Assembly: GCA_024403695.1 (NCBI GenBank)
Contig: JAKSRI010000004.1
Location: 62,001-126,000 of the forward strand
Origin: Saccharofermentans sp.
Lineage (GTDB): Bacteria; Bacillota; Clostridia; Saccharofermentanales; Saccharofermentanaceae
DNA length: 64,000 bases
Direction: 5' to 3'
Positions 48,827 to 57,301 of the stretch are shown one piece after another. The translations under genes and the position numbers were made by a program. Under the pieces are notes generated by a model, which saw only the letters and a list, made by a program, of their open reading frames with translations, was not told the origin of the DNA and did no database searches. Position 1 is the stretch's first letter; each line of letters begins with the position of its first letter.

Positions 48827-49714
48827 ATGTATATCGTAGATTTATTTAGAAGAGTAACAAGAAAGTCCAACATTCCAGTATTTATTTATCTGGTACTCAA
48901 CACATTTGTAATTTGTAGTATTTTTGTACTCCTTTTTACTATTAACGATTTTATGGAAACATGGCAGGCAATTCTTTGTGGATTAGGGGCATATCTCTTC
49001 TCTTTGATGATAGCTCTTAGTCCAATTGGTGAGTTTTTTCTTAGAGTGTTTAATGGTTGTGACAGAATAGAGCGACTTGATCATCAGGCATTTATTATGC
49101 CAATCTTTAATGAGGTATATGCTAAGGCTCGTCAGAATGACCCTGGTATCTCTGATAAAGTTGAATTATTTATTTCCGAGGATGAATCAGCTAATGCTTT
49201 TGCCCTTGGTCGTAAAACAATTTGCATTACTCAGGGAATGATGAATCGTCCTGTGGAAGAAATTAAGGCTGTGCTTGCTCATGAATTTGGTCATATTTCT
49301 CATAAGGATACAGATTTGATTTTGTTGGTAACAATGGGCAATTTCTTTGTAACTGCATTTATAACAATAGTAAAAATCCTTATTGGAATTATTCGTTTCA
49401 TTGCATTTTGTGATAGAAGTGGATCAACAGCTTTTATTGCTAGCACTTTAAGTCTTATTCTTGTTGATTTTGTTATGTTTATCTGGACAACTATTGGTAC
49501 ATTAATTGTTTTTAAGAGTTCACGAGCTAATGAATATGAGGCAGACATGTTCGCATATAAACTCGGATATGGTAATGCACTTTGTGCCTTCCTTGATAGT
49601 AGCGCATGCAAGTCTACAGGTCGTCCTAAGGGATTGTTCGGAAGACTTATGAGTTCTCATCCAAAGACTAATTCAAGAATTGCGCGTCTCCAGGTAGTGA
49701 CAAACAATTTCTAA
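48827..49714 (+). CDS. M48-family membrane metalloprotease (HtpX-like)
   Basis: Zinc endopeptidase for damaged membrane proteins, 295 residues. Two N-terminal membrane segments (about 17-39 and 45-66), then the protease domain with zinc motif VLAHEFGHISHKD near residue 149 and third ligand in ANEYEADMFAYKLG; two further hydrophobic segments lie between them (about 166-190 and 205-230). The active site faces the cytoplasm by family knowledge. AGGAGG is just upstream of the ATG. It stands before the sigma/DUF6273 gene in the same direction, 110 bases apart, so the two need not share a promoter. Confidence 0.9.
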   Translation: MYIVDLFRRVTRKSNIPVFIYLVLNTFVICSIFVLLFTINDFMETWQAILCGLGAYLFSLMIALSPIGEFFLRVFNGCDRIERLDHQAFIMPIFNEVYAKARQNDPGISDKVELFISEDESANAFALGRKTICITQGMMNRPVEEIKAVLAHEFGHISHKDTDLILLVTMGNFFVTAFITIVKILIGIIRFIAFCDRSGSTAFIASTLSLILVDFVMFIWTTIGTLIVFKSSRANEYEADMFAYKLGYGNALCAFLDSSACKSTGRPKGLFGRLMSSHPKTNSRIARLQVVTNNF

Positions 49715-49824
49715 CTGTGATTAAATGTTAACTGTAGTCAAACATTTTGGGGAGTTGCTATGACATAGCTTACTGATTACGATTGCACAACAACTTATAA
49801 GTAATTAAAAACAGGGTTATCTCA

Positions 49825-51411
49825 ATGGATCAAAATCAAGCACTTAATAACTTAGTAGAACGCGCCAAGCATGGTGATGATGCAGCTTTTGCAGAGCTTT
49901 ATACTTCTGCGTACAGAACAGTCTATGTTACATGCAATGGTTATCTTAAGCATCCACAGGAAGCTGAGGATGTAACTCAGGAAGTATTTATTCAGATATA
50001 TCACAAGCTTAATACTTTGGAGAATAATCTCACTTTCTATGGTTGGGCTAAGACAATTGCGATGCATTTAAGTCTTAATCGTATACGAGACAATAGAGAG
50101 CATGCATCCTTTGACGATGCCATCGCTAATAATGAGATTAACGAGGGGGATGATAACATAGAGATGCTCCCTGACACATATATTCTTAAGGAAGAGAAGC
50201 GTAAGATTCTCGAGAAAATTATCGAGACCGAACTCACAGATGTGCAGTATCAGACAATCTTTATGCACTACTTCAATGAAGTGCCAGTCGAGAATATTGC
50301 TCAAATAATGGGATGTCCTGAGGGCACAGTTAAGACTCGACTTAAGTCAGCGCGTGTAAAGATTAAGGCAGCTATTGAGAAGTACGAGCAGACAACAGGC
50401 GACAGACTTATTGTTGCAAATGCTATCCCATCCATCGCGATGGTACTCAAGATGTCCGCAGCATCAGTTCCGGTGCAGGTGGTTCCTTTCGCTGGCTTTG
50501 CAGGAGCTGGTGCTGGTGTTGGATCCGCAGTGGCAAAGGGTGCACAGGCTGCGGCTAAGGGCGCGAAAGCAACAGGCAAGGCGTCGAAAGCAAGCAAGGC
50601 GGGTAAGGCTGCTACTGCTGCAGGTGGTGTGGCTGCCAAGGGCCTTATCGCGAAAGTGGTAGGATCCATTCTCGCGGTTGCTGTTGTCGGTGTGGGCACA
50701 GTTGCTATTGCTAAGCTTGTTAATGATAACAAAGAGGAAGATGAGCCTGTAGAGACTACAGAGGCTGTAGTTGATGAGCATACAGAATTTACCGAAATCC
50801 AGGATGTTGATACACCAGTTCATATTGTTAATCCACTGAAGTATCAGATTGGTGAGACCATTACTATGGGTAATTATTGCGGTGAAGATATTACTTGGAT
50901 TGTTCTTGATGCAGAGGATGGAAAGTATCTTGTAGTAACAGAATATGTACTAGATGCTAAGCAGTTTAATGATGAAATTGAAGATGTTACGTGGGAAACT
51001 TGTTCCTTAAGACAATGGCTCAATGATTATTTCTACAATGAATCATTTTCTCTTGGTGAGAAAGCTATAATTGTGCAAACATTAGTAACAGCGGATCCTA
51101 ATCCGTATTTGGATCTTGGTAGTGATAATGATGCTGGTAATGATACCAATGATTTTGTGTTTTTGTTAAGTGTTGATGAAGCTGAGAAGTATTTTCCAAG
51201 CGAAGAGGGAAGAATCTGTTATCCAATAGAATGTGCAATAGATAATAATGTTAGATATGAGGATGCAGGTGCTCACTGGTGGCTTCGTACACCTGGTGGC
51301 GGTCATCGAAGTTTTACTAAAGTTCAAGGTAAAGGAAAGATATCTTACGATGGTGAATTTATAATGTACGAGCGAGACGGCATCCGCCCAGCTATGTGGA
51401 TCACAGGATAA
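49825..51411 (+). CDS. Membrane-anchored ECF-type sigma factor with outside DUF6273 domain
   Basis: One 528-residue chain: sigma region 2 about 18-90 (AFAELYTSAYRTVYVTC, AEDVTQEVFIQIY), sigma region 4 about 127-182 (YFNEVPVENIAQIMGCPEGT and VKTRLKSAR), an Ala/Lys/Gly-rich linker about 225-272, one membrane helix about 275-297 (IAKVVGSILAVAVVGVGTVA), then an acidic stalk and a DUF6273 domain about 338-528 (ITWIVLDAEDGKYLVV, TWETCSLRQWLNDYFY, WWLRTP, RDGIRPAMWI). So the sigma domains are cytoplasmic and DUF6273 lies outside. This looks like sigma factor, anchor and sensor in one protein, with no separate anti-sigma gene next to it. The ribosome site is weak (CAGGG). Target genes unknown. Confidence 0.88.
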   Translation: MDQNQALNNLVERAKHGDDAAFAELYTSAYRTVYVTCNGYLKHPQEAEDVTQEVFIQIYHKLNTLENNLTFYGWAKTIAMHLSLNRIRDNREHASFDDAIANNEINEGDDNIEMLPDTYILKEEKRKILEKIIETELTDVQYQTIFMHYFNEVPVENIAQIMGCPEGTVKTRLKSARVKIKAAIEKYEQTTGDRLIVANAIPSIAMVLKMSAASVPVQVVPFAGFAGAGAGVGSAVAKGAQAAAKGAKATGKASKASKAGKAATAAGGVAAKGLIAKVVGSILAVAVVGVGTVAIAKLVNDNKEEDEPVETTEAVVDEHTEFTEIQDVDTPVHIVNPLKYQIGETITMGNYCGEDITWIVLDAEDGKYLVVTEYVLDAKQFNDEIEDVTWETCSLRQWLNDYFYNESFSLGEKAIIVQTLVTADPNPYLDLGSDNDAGNDTNDFVFLLSVDEAEKYFPSEEGRICYPIECAIDNNVRYEDAGAHWWLRTPGGGHRSFTKVQGKGKISYDGEFIMYERDGIRPAMWITG

Positions 51412-51413
51412 GC

Positions 51414-51461
51414 TTGAACACCTCCATTTTGTGTATTACAATGTATTACATAGAATGGAGG
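51414..51461 (+). promoter_or_regulatory. Promoter and operator of the RelE-type toxin-antitoxin pair
   Basis: TTGAAC (51414-51419), 17 bases, TACAAT (51437-51442). Two direct copies of TGTATTACA (51432-51440 and 51442-51450), one helical turn apart, cover the -10 and start. Outer arms CCTCCATT (51421-51428) and AATGGAGG (51454-51461) are an inverted repeat whose right arm is the antitoxin ribosome site. Binding by the ribbon-helix-helix antitoxin is the likely use. Confidence 0.7.
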
Positions 51462-51468
51462 TATAATT

Positions 51469-51690
51469 ATGGCTATTTCACTTAGATTAAATGATGAAGA
51501 TACAATTCTGGTAAAGGAGTATGCAAAGTTACACAATATGAGTGTATCTGATCTTATTCGTCAGGCGGTTCTGGAAAAAATCGAAGATGAGTATGATTTG
51601 AATGCATACAACAAGGCAATGGAAGAATTCAAGCAGGATTCAACTACTTATACTTTGGATGAAGTTGAGAAGGAGTTGGGTCTCTCATAA
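51469..51690 (+). CDS. RelB/DUF6290-type ribbon-helix-helix antitoxin
   Basis: A 73-residue protein with a ribbon-helix-helix start MAISLRLNDEDTILVKEYAK then MSVSDLIRQAVLEKIEDEYD, followed by an acidic C-terminal tail (YNKAMEEFKQDSTTYTLDEV) that would wrap the toxin. Its stop overlaps the toxin start by one base (the toxin ATG begins on the last base of TAA). GGAGG is 8 bases before the ATG. It should bind the TGTATTACA repeats in its promoter and neutralise the RelE-like toxin. Confidence 0.9.
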   Translation: MAISLRLNDEDTILVKEYAKLHNMSVSDLIRQAVLEKIEDEYDLNAYNKAMEEFKQDSTTYTLDEVEKELGLS

Positions 51691-51956
51691 TGTACCGAGT
51701 TGAATTTTCCAAGAATGCACTTAAACAACTAAAGAAATTAGATAAACCAACGGCAGCATTAGTTCTTGGCTGGATTCGTAAAAATCTCGAAGGATGCTCC
51801 AATCCCAGAATTCATGGGAAAGGTCTAACCGCTAATAGAAGCGGACAGTGGAGATACAGGGTTGGTGATTATAGAATTCTTGCAGAGATTATTGATAAGA
51901 AAATTACAATACTTGTTGTAAATGTTAGTCATAGGCGAGATGTTTATGATAAATAA
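51690..51956 (+). CDS. RelE/ParE-superfamily toxin
   Basis: An 88-residue protein, MYRVEFSKNALKQLKKLDK start, with RIHGKGLTANRSGQWRYRVG, DYRILAEI and VNVSHRRDVYDK, the RelE pattern of basic residues (Arg in WRYRVG and the final HRRDVY). A ribosome-dependent mRNA interferase is most likely; ParE-type gyrase poisons share the fold but usually lack the HRRDVY end. Translation is coupled to the antitoxin by a one-base overlap. A terminator follows within 20 bases. Confidence 0.9.
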   Translation: MYRVEFSKNALKQLKKLDKPTAALVLGWIRKNLEGCSNPRIHGKGLTANRSGQWRYRVGDYRILAEIIDKKITILVVNVSHRRDVYDK

Positions 51957-51972
51957 CTGACATTGTATGTTA

Positions 51973-52001
51973 CCCCTTTCGAGCACTCCCTCGAAAGGGG
52001 T
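51973..52001 (+). terminator. Terminator, copy B of a repeated sequence
   Basis: Stem CCCCTTTCGAG (51973-51983) / CTCGAAAGGGG (51990-52000), loop CACTCC, TTTGCTTT. Arms are identical to those at 48685-48712. Confidence 0.88.
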
Positions 52002-52020
52002 TTGCTTTATTTACAACCCT

Positions 52021-52112
52021 CAAAAGTTTAGAAATACTTTACACGGAGTTTAGCGGGATGTATAATTTTAGCCGTCGTAAAAGTTTAATAATACTAAACT
52101 TGGAGTTTTATT
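52021..52112 (+). promoter_or_regulatory. Promoter of the polyamine operon between two 30-bp direct repeats
   Basis: Promoter TTTACA (52038-52043), 17 bases, TATAAT (52061-52066). An imperfect repeat, AAAAGTTTA-(G/A)-(A/T)-AATACT...GGAGTTT, occurs at about 52022-52051 (over the -35) and again at about 52079-52109 (over the ribosome site of the regulator gene). The second contains the inverted repeat AAGTTTA (52081-52087) / TAAACTT (52095-52101). The XRE-cupin product of the first gene is the likely ligand. Confidence 0.65.
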
Positions 52113-52113
52113 T

Positions 52114-52656
52114 ATGCAGATTGGTGAGAAGATTAAGTTCTTAAGACAACAGAATAATTTAACCCAGGAGGAGCTTGGCGATAGATGCGAGCTTTCCAAG
52201 GGTTTTATTTCTTTGCTCGAGAGAGATATGACTTCTCCTTCTATTGCAACTTTGATGGATATTCTTGAAGCTCTTGGTACAAATATCGCAGATTTCTTCA
52301 ATGAGGAAAGTCATGAAGAAAAGGTGGTGTTTTCCGAGGAAGATTATGCTGTTAAGGAAGATCCTGAACTCGGTAATACAATTTGTTGGTTAATCCCTAA
52401 TGCACAGAAAAACAGAATGGAACCAATAATGGTTACCATCGCTCCAGGTGGACAGACCTATCCGGATAATCCCCATGAGGGTGAAGAGACGGGATATGTC
52501 GCCGAAGGTACAGTAACTATTCACATAGGAACTAAGAAGTATAGGGCGAAGAAAGGTGACAGTTTCTTTATTACACCAGACAAGCCGCATTACATCTCTA
52601 ATGAGGGTAAACGCCCCGCCAAGATAATGTGGATATCGTCACCACCTAGTTTCTGA
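52114..52656 (+). CDS. potR: XRE-cupin regulator of the polyamine transport operon
   Basis: A 180-residue regulator: helix-turn-helix about 1-62 (NLTQEELGDRCELSKGFISL, MTSPSIATLMDILEALG), then a cupin domain about 105-178 (PHEGEETGYVAEGTVTIHIG, GDSFFITPDKPHYISN). This PuuR-like architecture is commonly found before potABCD in Firmicutes, where the cupin is thought to sense polyamine. GGAG (52102-52105) is 8 bases upstream of the ATG and lies in the second operator copy, so the protein probably represses its own translation region or promoter. Confidence 0.88.
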   Translation: MQIGEKIKFLRQQNNLTQEELGDRCELSKGFISLLERDMTSPSIATLMDILEALGTNIADFFNEESHEEKVVFSEEDYAVKEDPELGNTICWLIPNAQKNRMEPIMVTIAPGGQTYPDNPHEGEETGYVAEGTVTIHIGTKKYRAKKGDSFFITPDKPHYISNEGKRPAKIMWISSPPSF

Positions 52657-52689
52657 TTTATATAAATACTATCCAGGAGGATCACCCCC

Positions 52690-53862
52690 ATGAGTGAGAA
52701 TAAAGTAACTAATAAGAAGCAGCTTCTTGAGGATTCAACAGGCAAGGAACATATTATCGAGATTAAAGGTCTTTGTAAGAGCTACGATGACAATCAGGTT
52801 CTTAAAGACATAACATTTTATATTCGTAATAACGAGTTCATCACACTCTTAGGTCCTTCCGGATGCGGTAAGTCTACAACACTTAGAATTATTGCCGGAT
52901 TCGAGACAGCTGATACAGGTATCGTAAACTTTGAGGGTGAAAATCTTCTCGATACACCTGCATATAAGAGACAGATCAATACTGTTTTCCAGAGATATGC
53001 GCTTTTCCCACATCTTAATGTGTTTGATAATGTTGCTTTTGGACTTCACCTTAAGAAGGTTCCAAAGGCTGAGGTTAAGGAGCGCGTAACAAAGGCTCTT
53101 AAGACAGTTGGTCTCGAGGGTTATGAGAAGCGTTATATTGACCAGATTTCTGGTGGACAGATGCAGAGAGTTGCTATCGCGAGAGCTATTATTAACAGAC
53201 CTCGTGTGCTTCTCCTTGATGAGCCTCTTGGAGCTCTTGACCTTAAGATGCGTAAGGAGATGCAGATCGAGCTTAAGCAGATGCAAAGAGACCTTGGTAT
53301 CACTTTCGTATACGTAACACACGACCAGGAAGAAGCTCTTACAATGTCAGATACAATCATTGTTATGAAGGATGGTGTAATTCAGCAGATGGGTAAAACT
53401 ATGGATATTTATAACGAGCCTAAGAATGCATATGTTGCAGACTTTATTGGTGAGTCTAATATTATTCCTGGCACAATGAAGAAGGACCTTGAGGTTACTT
53501 TTGCAGGAAGCACTTTCGAGTGCGTTGACCCACTCTTCAAGGAGATGACAGCTGGCACAGACAACCCTGTGGATGTGGTTGTTCGTCCTGAGGATATTTA
53601 TGTTAAGGAAGAGGCTCCTGACCGCATTAACGGAACAGTTGATTCCATCGTGTTCAAGGGTGTTCACTACGAGATTATTGTTAAGTCTGATAATGGTGTG
53701 GAGTGGATGATTCATGACGTTGACCCTGTAAAGGTTGGTCAGCGCGTTGGTCTTACTTTCGATCCAGATGATATTCACATTATGCGTAAGTCACAGTTCT
53801 CACCAGACCCAGGAAGTTATGGTGTAAAGGTAGAAGACGAAGTAGCGGAGGATGAAGAATGA
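52690..53862 (+). CDS. potA: Spermidine/putrescine ABC transporter ATP-binding protein
   Basis: ATPase of the polyamine importer, 390 residues. Walker [10 protein letters not shown], signature [10 protein letters not shown], Walker [12 protein letters not shown] and switch [11 protein letters not shown] are all present in the first 240 residues; a TOBE domain (about 300-365) follows with VRPEDIYV and [12 protein letters not shown]. The N-terminal 20-residue extension is longer than in E. coli PotA. AGGAGG precedes the ATG by 9 bases. Its stop overlaps potB by 4 bases (ATGA). Confidence 0.95.
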   Translation: MSENKVTNKKQLLEDSTGKEHIIEIKGLCKSYDDNQVLKDITFYIRNNEFITLLGPSGCGKSTTLRIIAGFETADTGIVNFEGENLLDTPAYKRQINTVFQRYALFPHLNVFDNVAFGLHLKKVPKAEVKERVTKALKTVGLEGYEKRYIDQISGGQMQRVAIARAIINRPRVLLLDEPLGALDLKMRKEMQIELKQMQRDLGITFVYVTHDQEEALTMSDTIIVMKDGVIQQMGKTMDIYNEPKNAYVADFIGESNIIPGTMKKDLEVTFAGSTFECVDPLFKEMTAGTDNPVDVVVRPEDIYVKEEAPDRINGTVDSIVFKGVHYEIIVKSDNGVEWMIHDVDPVKVGQRVGLTFDPDDIHIMRKSQFSPDPGSYGVKVEDEVAEDEE

Positions 53863-55298
53863 GCAATCTTAAGGCAAGAATACGCGTAATGCCAATTCAC
53901 GCCATAATTATGTGCATTGCTGCGTTCTTATCGCTGGCAAGTATTTTCGTGCCAATTTTCGAACTTTTTGTTCAGTACCAGAAGAGAAATGTTTATTCCC
54001 TTCTCACACTTCTTACACGTCCACGTGTGTTCGTGTCACTCATGAGAGGGGGCTCCGTTGACCTTAATTTCCAGATGTTCGGAATTGTGGTATTTATCGT
54101 TACTATCATTATTAGCGTGGCTGCCCTGACACTGGCTCTTGGCTTCCAGCTTTATTCCAACAATCGTAAGACAAAACGTTGGGGATGTATCTCTGTAGCG
54201 GTTCTTCTTATCGCTAGAATTGGAGTTCATTTCTACACACTTAGCAACTTCATTACTGATGAGATGATGAATGCCAATAAGCTTAATCCACAGCGTCTTT
54301 ATGTGGTACAGAATACTTGGGGTAATCTTCTCGTTATTATTTGTTTTATTGGTATTGTGGCAGCTATTTATGGCGCACTCGGCCTTCAGATGCATATGAA
54401 ATTTTTGTCTTATCCATATATGGCATGGGTTGTAATTTTTACAATTCTTCCTTTGTTCCTTATCCTCTTCAGAGCGTTCTTTATGAATGTAAATGGTGGA
54501 TACCAGTTCACTCTCGAGGGATTTAAGACATTATTTGGAAACAAGACGGTTACTGCTTCTTTCTACGGCAAGAATCTGACTTTGCAGGAGAATTTCTCAG
54601 TATTTCTTCGAAGCCTCGACTATGCTGCATGGACTACAGTTGGATGTCTCATCCTTGGCTATCCTCTGGCATATATTCTCGCAGACAGAACTAAGAGAAT
54701 GCACAAGACTTCAAGTAAGCTTCTCCTTCTCTTCGTTCTTCCAATGTGGATGAACACAATGCTTCGTACATATGCTTGGAGAGCTTTCTTCAGCAAGCTT
54801 GGTGTTCTTAACACATTCCTTATGTATGTTGGACTTATGAAGGATCCAATTGATTATCTCGGTAACCCAATCATTGCAGACATCATCACAAAGGTTGTTA
54901 TGGTAAATGACTTCCTTCCATTTATGATTCTTCCAATTTACTCTGTGCTTGTTAAGATTGATTCTTCTCTTTCTCAGGCGGCAGCGGATCTTGGTGCTAC
55001 AAGAGTACAGTGCTTCACGAAGGTTATCTTCCCATTGTCACTTCCAGGCGTAATTTCTGGTGTGCAGATGGTATTTATGCCTTCCATGACTTTCTACATG
55101 ATTCCGGATATCATCTCCGAGGGATCAAGAACAACAATCGGTAACACAGTACAGTCCTTTATCTTGAACGAAAGCAAATCAGCCCAGCAGGCAGGTAACG
55201 TACTCTCACTGTTACTTTTGATTTTCGTACTCATTACCATGGGTATCCTGCGTAACCAGGACAAGGAAGCTTCAGGAAACGGAGGAATGATATTATGA
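53859..55298 (+). CDS. potB: Polyamine ABC transporter permease PotB with an extra N-terminal membrane domain
   Basis: Permease subunit of 479 residues, against about 280-300 in the family. The canonical part starts near residue 180 ([20 protein letters not shown]) and carries the EAA loop [20 protein letters not shown], which docks on PotA. The first 180 residues are additional: four hydrophobic helices at about 13-36, 72-100, 108-126 and 155-175, with no match known to me. The frame is continuous, no ribosome site stands before the internal Met178/Met180, and the ATG overlaps the potA stop by 4 bases, so the fusion is real in this sequence. The extra domain may be regulatory or structural. 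Confidence 0.93.
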   Translation: MSNLKARIRVMPIHAIIMCIAAFLSLASIFVPIFELFVQYQKRNVYSLLTLLTRPRVFVSLMRGGSVDLNFQMFGIVVFIVTIIISVAALTLALGFQLYSNNRKTKRWGCISVAVLLIARIGVHFYTLSNFITDEMMNANKLNPQRLYVVQNTWGNLLVIICFIGIVAAIYGALGLQMHMKFLSYPYMAWVVIFTILPLFLILFRAFFMNVNGGYQFTLEGFKTLFGNKTVTASFYGKNLTLQENFSVFLRSLDYAAWTTVGCLILGYPLAYILADRTKRMHKTSSKLLLLFVLPMWMNTMLRTYAWRAFFSKLGVLNTFLMYVGLMKDPIDYLGNPIIADIITKVVMVNDFLPFMILPIYSVLVKIDSSLSQAAADLGATRVQCFTKVIFPLSLPGVISGVQMVFMPSMTFYMIPDIISEGSRTTIGNTVQSFILNESKSAQQAGNVLSLLLLIFVLITMGILRNQDKEASGNGGMIL

Positions 55299-56095
55299 GA
55301 TTTCTTAAGAAACTTTTCCCTAATATCTACATTGGTCTGATTCTGGTTTTCCTTTATCTTCCAATTACTATCCTTATCGTATATTCATTCAACAGCGTGC
55401 CTAAGTCATTCCTGTGGGGAGGATTTACATTCCGTAACTATATAACACTTTTCTCAGGAAGTGATGGTAAGGAGATTCTGGAGGCGTTGCTTACAACACT
55501 TAAGATTGCGGCTATCGCATCTGTTGTATCTACAATCTTTGGTGTAATCACATGCCTTGGTCTCGCTTATCTTAGAAAGAGAACACAGACTCTTATCATG
55601 AGCCTTACTTATATTCCTAACATCATGCCAGAGCTTGTTACTGGTATCAGTTTCATGCTCTTGTTCGGATTCCTTGGTGTTCAGAAGGGACAGTTTACTC
55701 TGATTTGCGCACACATTGCATTTTGTGTGCCTTTCGCCATCCTTTCCATCTCACCTAAGATTAAGCAGCTTGATAAAAATCTGTCAGAAGCGGCTATGGA
55801 CCTCGGTGCTACTCAGTGGCAGACGCTTCGTCTGGTAATCATCCCTGAGATTATGCCAGGTATTCTTTCCGCACTTATGCTTACATTTACAATGTCTGTT
55901 GATGATTATCTTATTTCGAACTTCAACATTGACAGTTCAACACAGACACTTCCTATGAAGATTTATTCTATGGCGAAGTTCGGTGTTAACCCAAAGATGA
56001 ATGCTCTTACAACTATTCTCTTTGCGGCAGTATTCGCGCTTCTTATTCTTTCCAACCTCACTGAGGTAAAAGATAAAAATAAAAAGAACACTTAA
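55295..56095 (+). CDS. potC: Polyamine ABC transporter permease PotC
   Basis: Second permease, 266 residues, six membrane helices, EAA loop SEAAMDLGATQWQTLRLVII. The normal family length contrasts with the enlarged PotB. The start overlaps the potB stop by 4 bases (ATGA), so translation is coupled. Sequence features such as YLPITILIVYSFN near the N-terminus and DDYLISNFN late in the chain are typical of PotC. Confidence 0.95.
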   Translation: MRFLKKLFPNIYIGLILVFLYLPITILIVYSFNSVPKSFLWGGFTFRNYITLFSGSDGKEILEALLTTLKIAAIASVVSTIFGVITCLGLAYLRKRTQTLIMSLTYIPNIMPELVTGISFMLLFGFLGVQKGQFTLICAHIAFCVPFAILSISPKIKQLDKNLSEAAMDLGATQWQTLRLVIIPEIMPGILSALMLTFTMSVDDYLISNFNIDSSTQTLPMKIYSMAKFGVNPKMNALTTILFAAVFALLILSNLTEVKDKNKKNT

Positions 56096-56112
56096 TAATG
56101 GAGGGTATTAAA

Positions 56113-57225
56113 ATGAAGAAGTCAATTCGTAAAGTATTGTCAGGAATTCTTCTCACAACAGTAGCTGCATTTAATATTTTTGCTGTTACAGGTTGTGACA
56201 AGCGACAGGAACTCATCATTTACAACTGGGGAGAGTATATTGCTGAGGATTCTATCGAGAAGTTCGAGGCAGCTTATCCACAGTATAAGGTTGTTTACAG
56301 AACTTTCGAGACAAATGAGACAATGTATCCTAATCTCGATAACACATACGATGTAATCATTCCATCTGAGTACATGGTATGCCGTCTTATTAACGAGGAG
56401 CGCATTCAGCCAATCGATATGACAATGCTTCCAAACGTTCAGAAGTATATGGATCCAATGTTCAATAGTTTCCGTTATGCAGAGGATGTAAATCTTTCTA
56501 ACGATGTAATGGATTATGCAGTTCCTTATTTGTACTGCACAGTTGGCCTTGTTTACGATGCAAATAAGATTGATATTCCAGAGGGTACAACAGATCCAGA
56601 AGTTATCTGGGGAGTTCTTTTTGATGAGGCAAATGCAGGACAGATTGGTATGTACGATTCCATGCGTGAGTCCATCGGTGTAGCTCTTAACTATCTTGGT
56701 TACTCCATTAACACAATGGATGAGGCTGAGCTTCAGGAGGCAGAGGAGCTTCTTATCTCTCAGAAGGCTAACCTTAATCCTTCTTATGGTGTAGATAACC
56801 TTAAGGATAAGATGGCTTCTGGTGAGCTTGCTGCATCTGTAGCATGGTCTGGTGACCACATCGTTATGCTCGAGAGAATCGAGGAGCTCGGAAACGACAA
56901 TATCGATTTGAGATTCGTTCTCCCAGAGGGTTCTAACTGGTCTGTAGATATGATGTGTATTCCATCTAACGCACAGAACTATCAGGGCGCACATGACTTC
57001 ATCAATTTTATGTATGAGCCAGACATCGCTGCTGCTAACTGTGAGTTTGTTGGTTACTCCACACCTAACACAGCTGCTAAGGCAATGCTTGATCCTGAAG
57101 TTTCAGAGAATATCTATTATTATCCAACTGCTGAGATCTTTGATACTCTTCAGGTTTACTTCACATCTTCTGTAATTGAGGACAGATATACAAAGATTTG
57201 GAATACAGTTAAGGCTAGTGCTTAA
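56113..57225 (+). CDS. potD: Polyamine-binding lipoprotein PotD
   Basis: Substrate-binding lipoprotein that captures spermidine or putrescine outside and delivers it to PotBC. Signal peptide MKKSIRKVLSGILLTTVAAF with lipobox AVTGC (Cys28 by my count), then the mature start ELIIYNWGEYIAEDSIEKFE, which is the PotD pattern, and later DYAVPYLYCTVGLVYD and LPEGSNWSVDMMCIPSNA. 370 residues. ATG 56113 is chosen over ATG 56098 because the GGAGGG for it falls inside the longer reading and the lipoprotein signal begins here. The family's polyamine-site Asp and Trp residues are kept. Confidence 0.95.
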   Translation: MKKSIRKVLSGILLTTVAAFNIFAVTGCDKRQELIIYNWGEYIAEDSIEKFEAAYPQYKVVYRTFETNETMYPNLDNTYDVIIPSEYMVCRLINEERIQPIDMTMLPNVQKYMDPMFNSFRYAEDVNLSNDVMDYAVPYLYCTVGLVYDANKIDIPEGTTDPEVIWGVLFDEANAGQIGMYDSMRESIGVALNYLGYSINTMDEAELQEAEELLISQKANLNPSYGVDNLKDKMASGELAASVAWSGDHIVMLERIEELGNDNIDLRFVLPEGSNWSVDMMCIPSNAQNYQGAHDFINFMYEPDIAAANCEFVGYSTPNTAAKAMLDPEVSENIYYYPTAEIFDTLQVYFTSSVIEDRYTKIWNTVKASA

Positions 57226-57250
57226 TTGAATAATGAACAAATTTTAACAA

Positions 57251-57289
57251 ATGGATGCCTCCTGTAAATTACAAGAGGCATCCATTTTG
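57251..57289. terminator. Terminator between potD and the anti-sigma gene, probably bidirectional
   Basis: Perfect 11-bp stem ATGGATGCCTC (57251-57261) / GAGGCATCCAT (57275-57285), 13-base loop, TTTG. AACAA before the stem gives a weaker T-tract for the minus strand. Confidence 0.82.
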
Positions 57290-57301
57290 TTTACTATCAA
57301 T

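Noticed and set aside
56140..56994. Open frame of 284 codons on the minus strand opposite potD
   Set aside because: Antisense to potD, no ribosome site, composition not protein-like.
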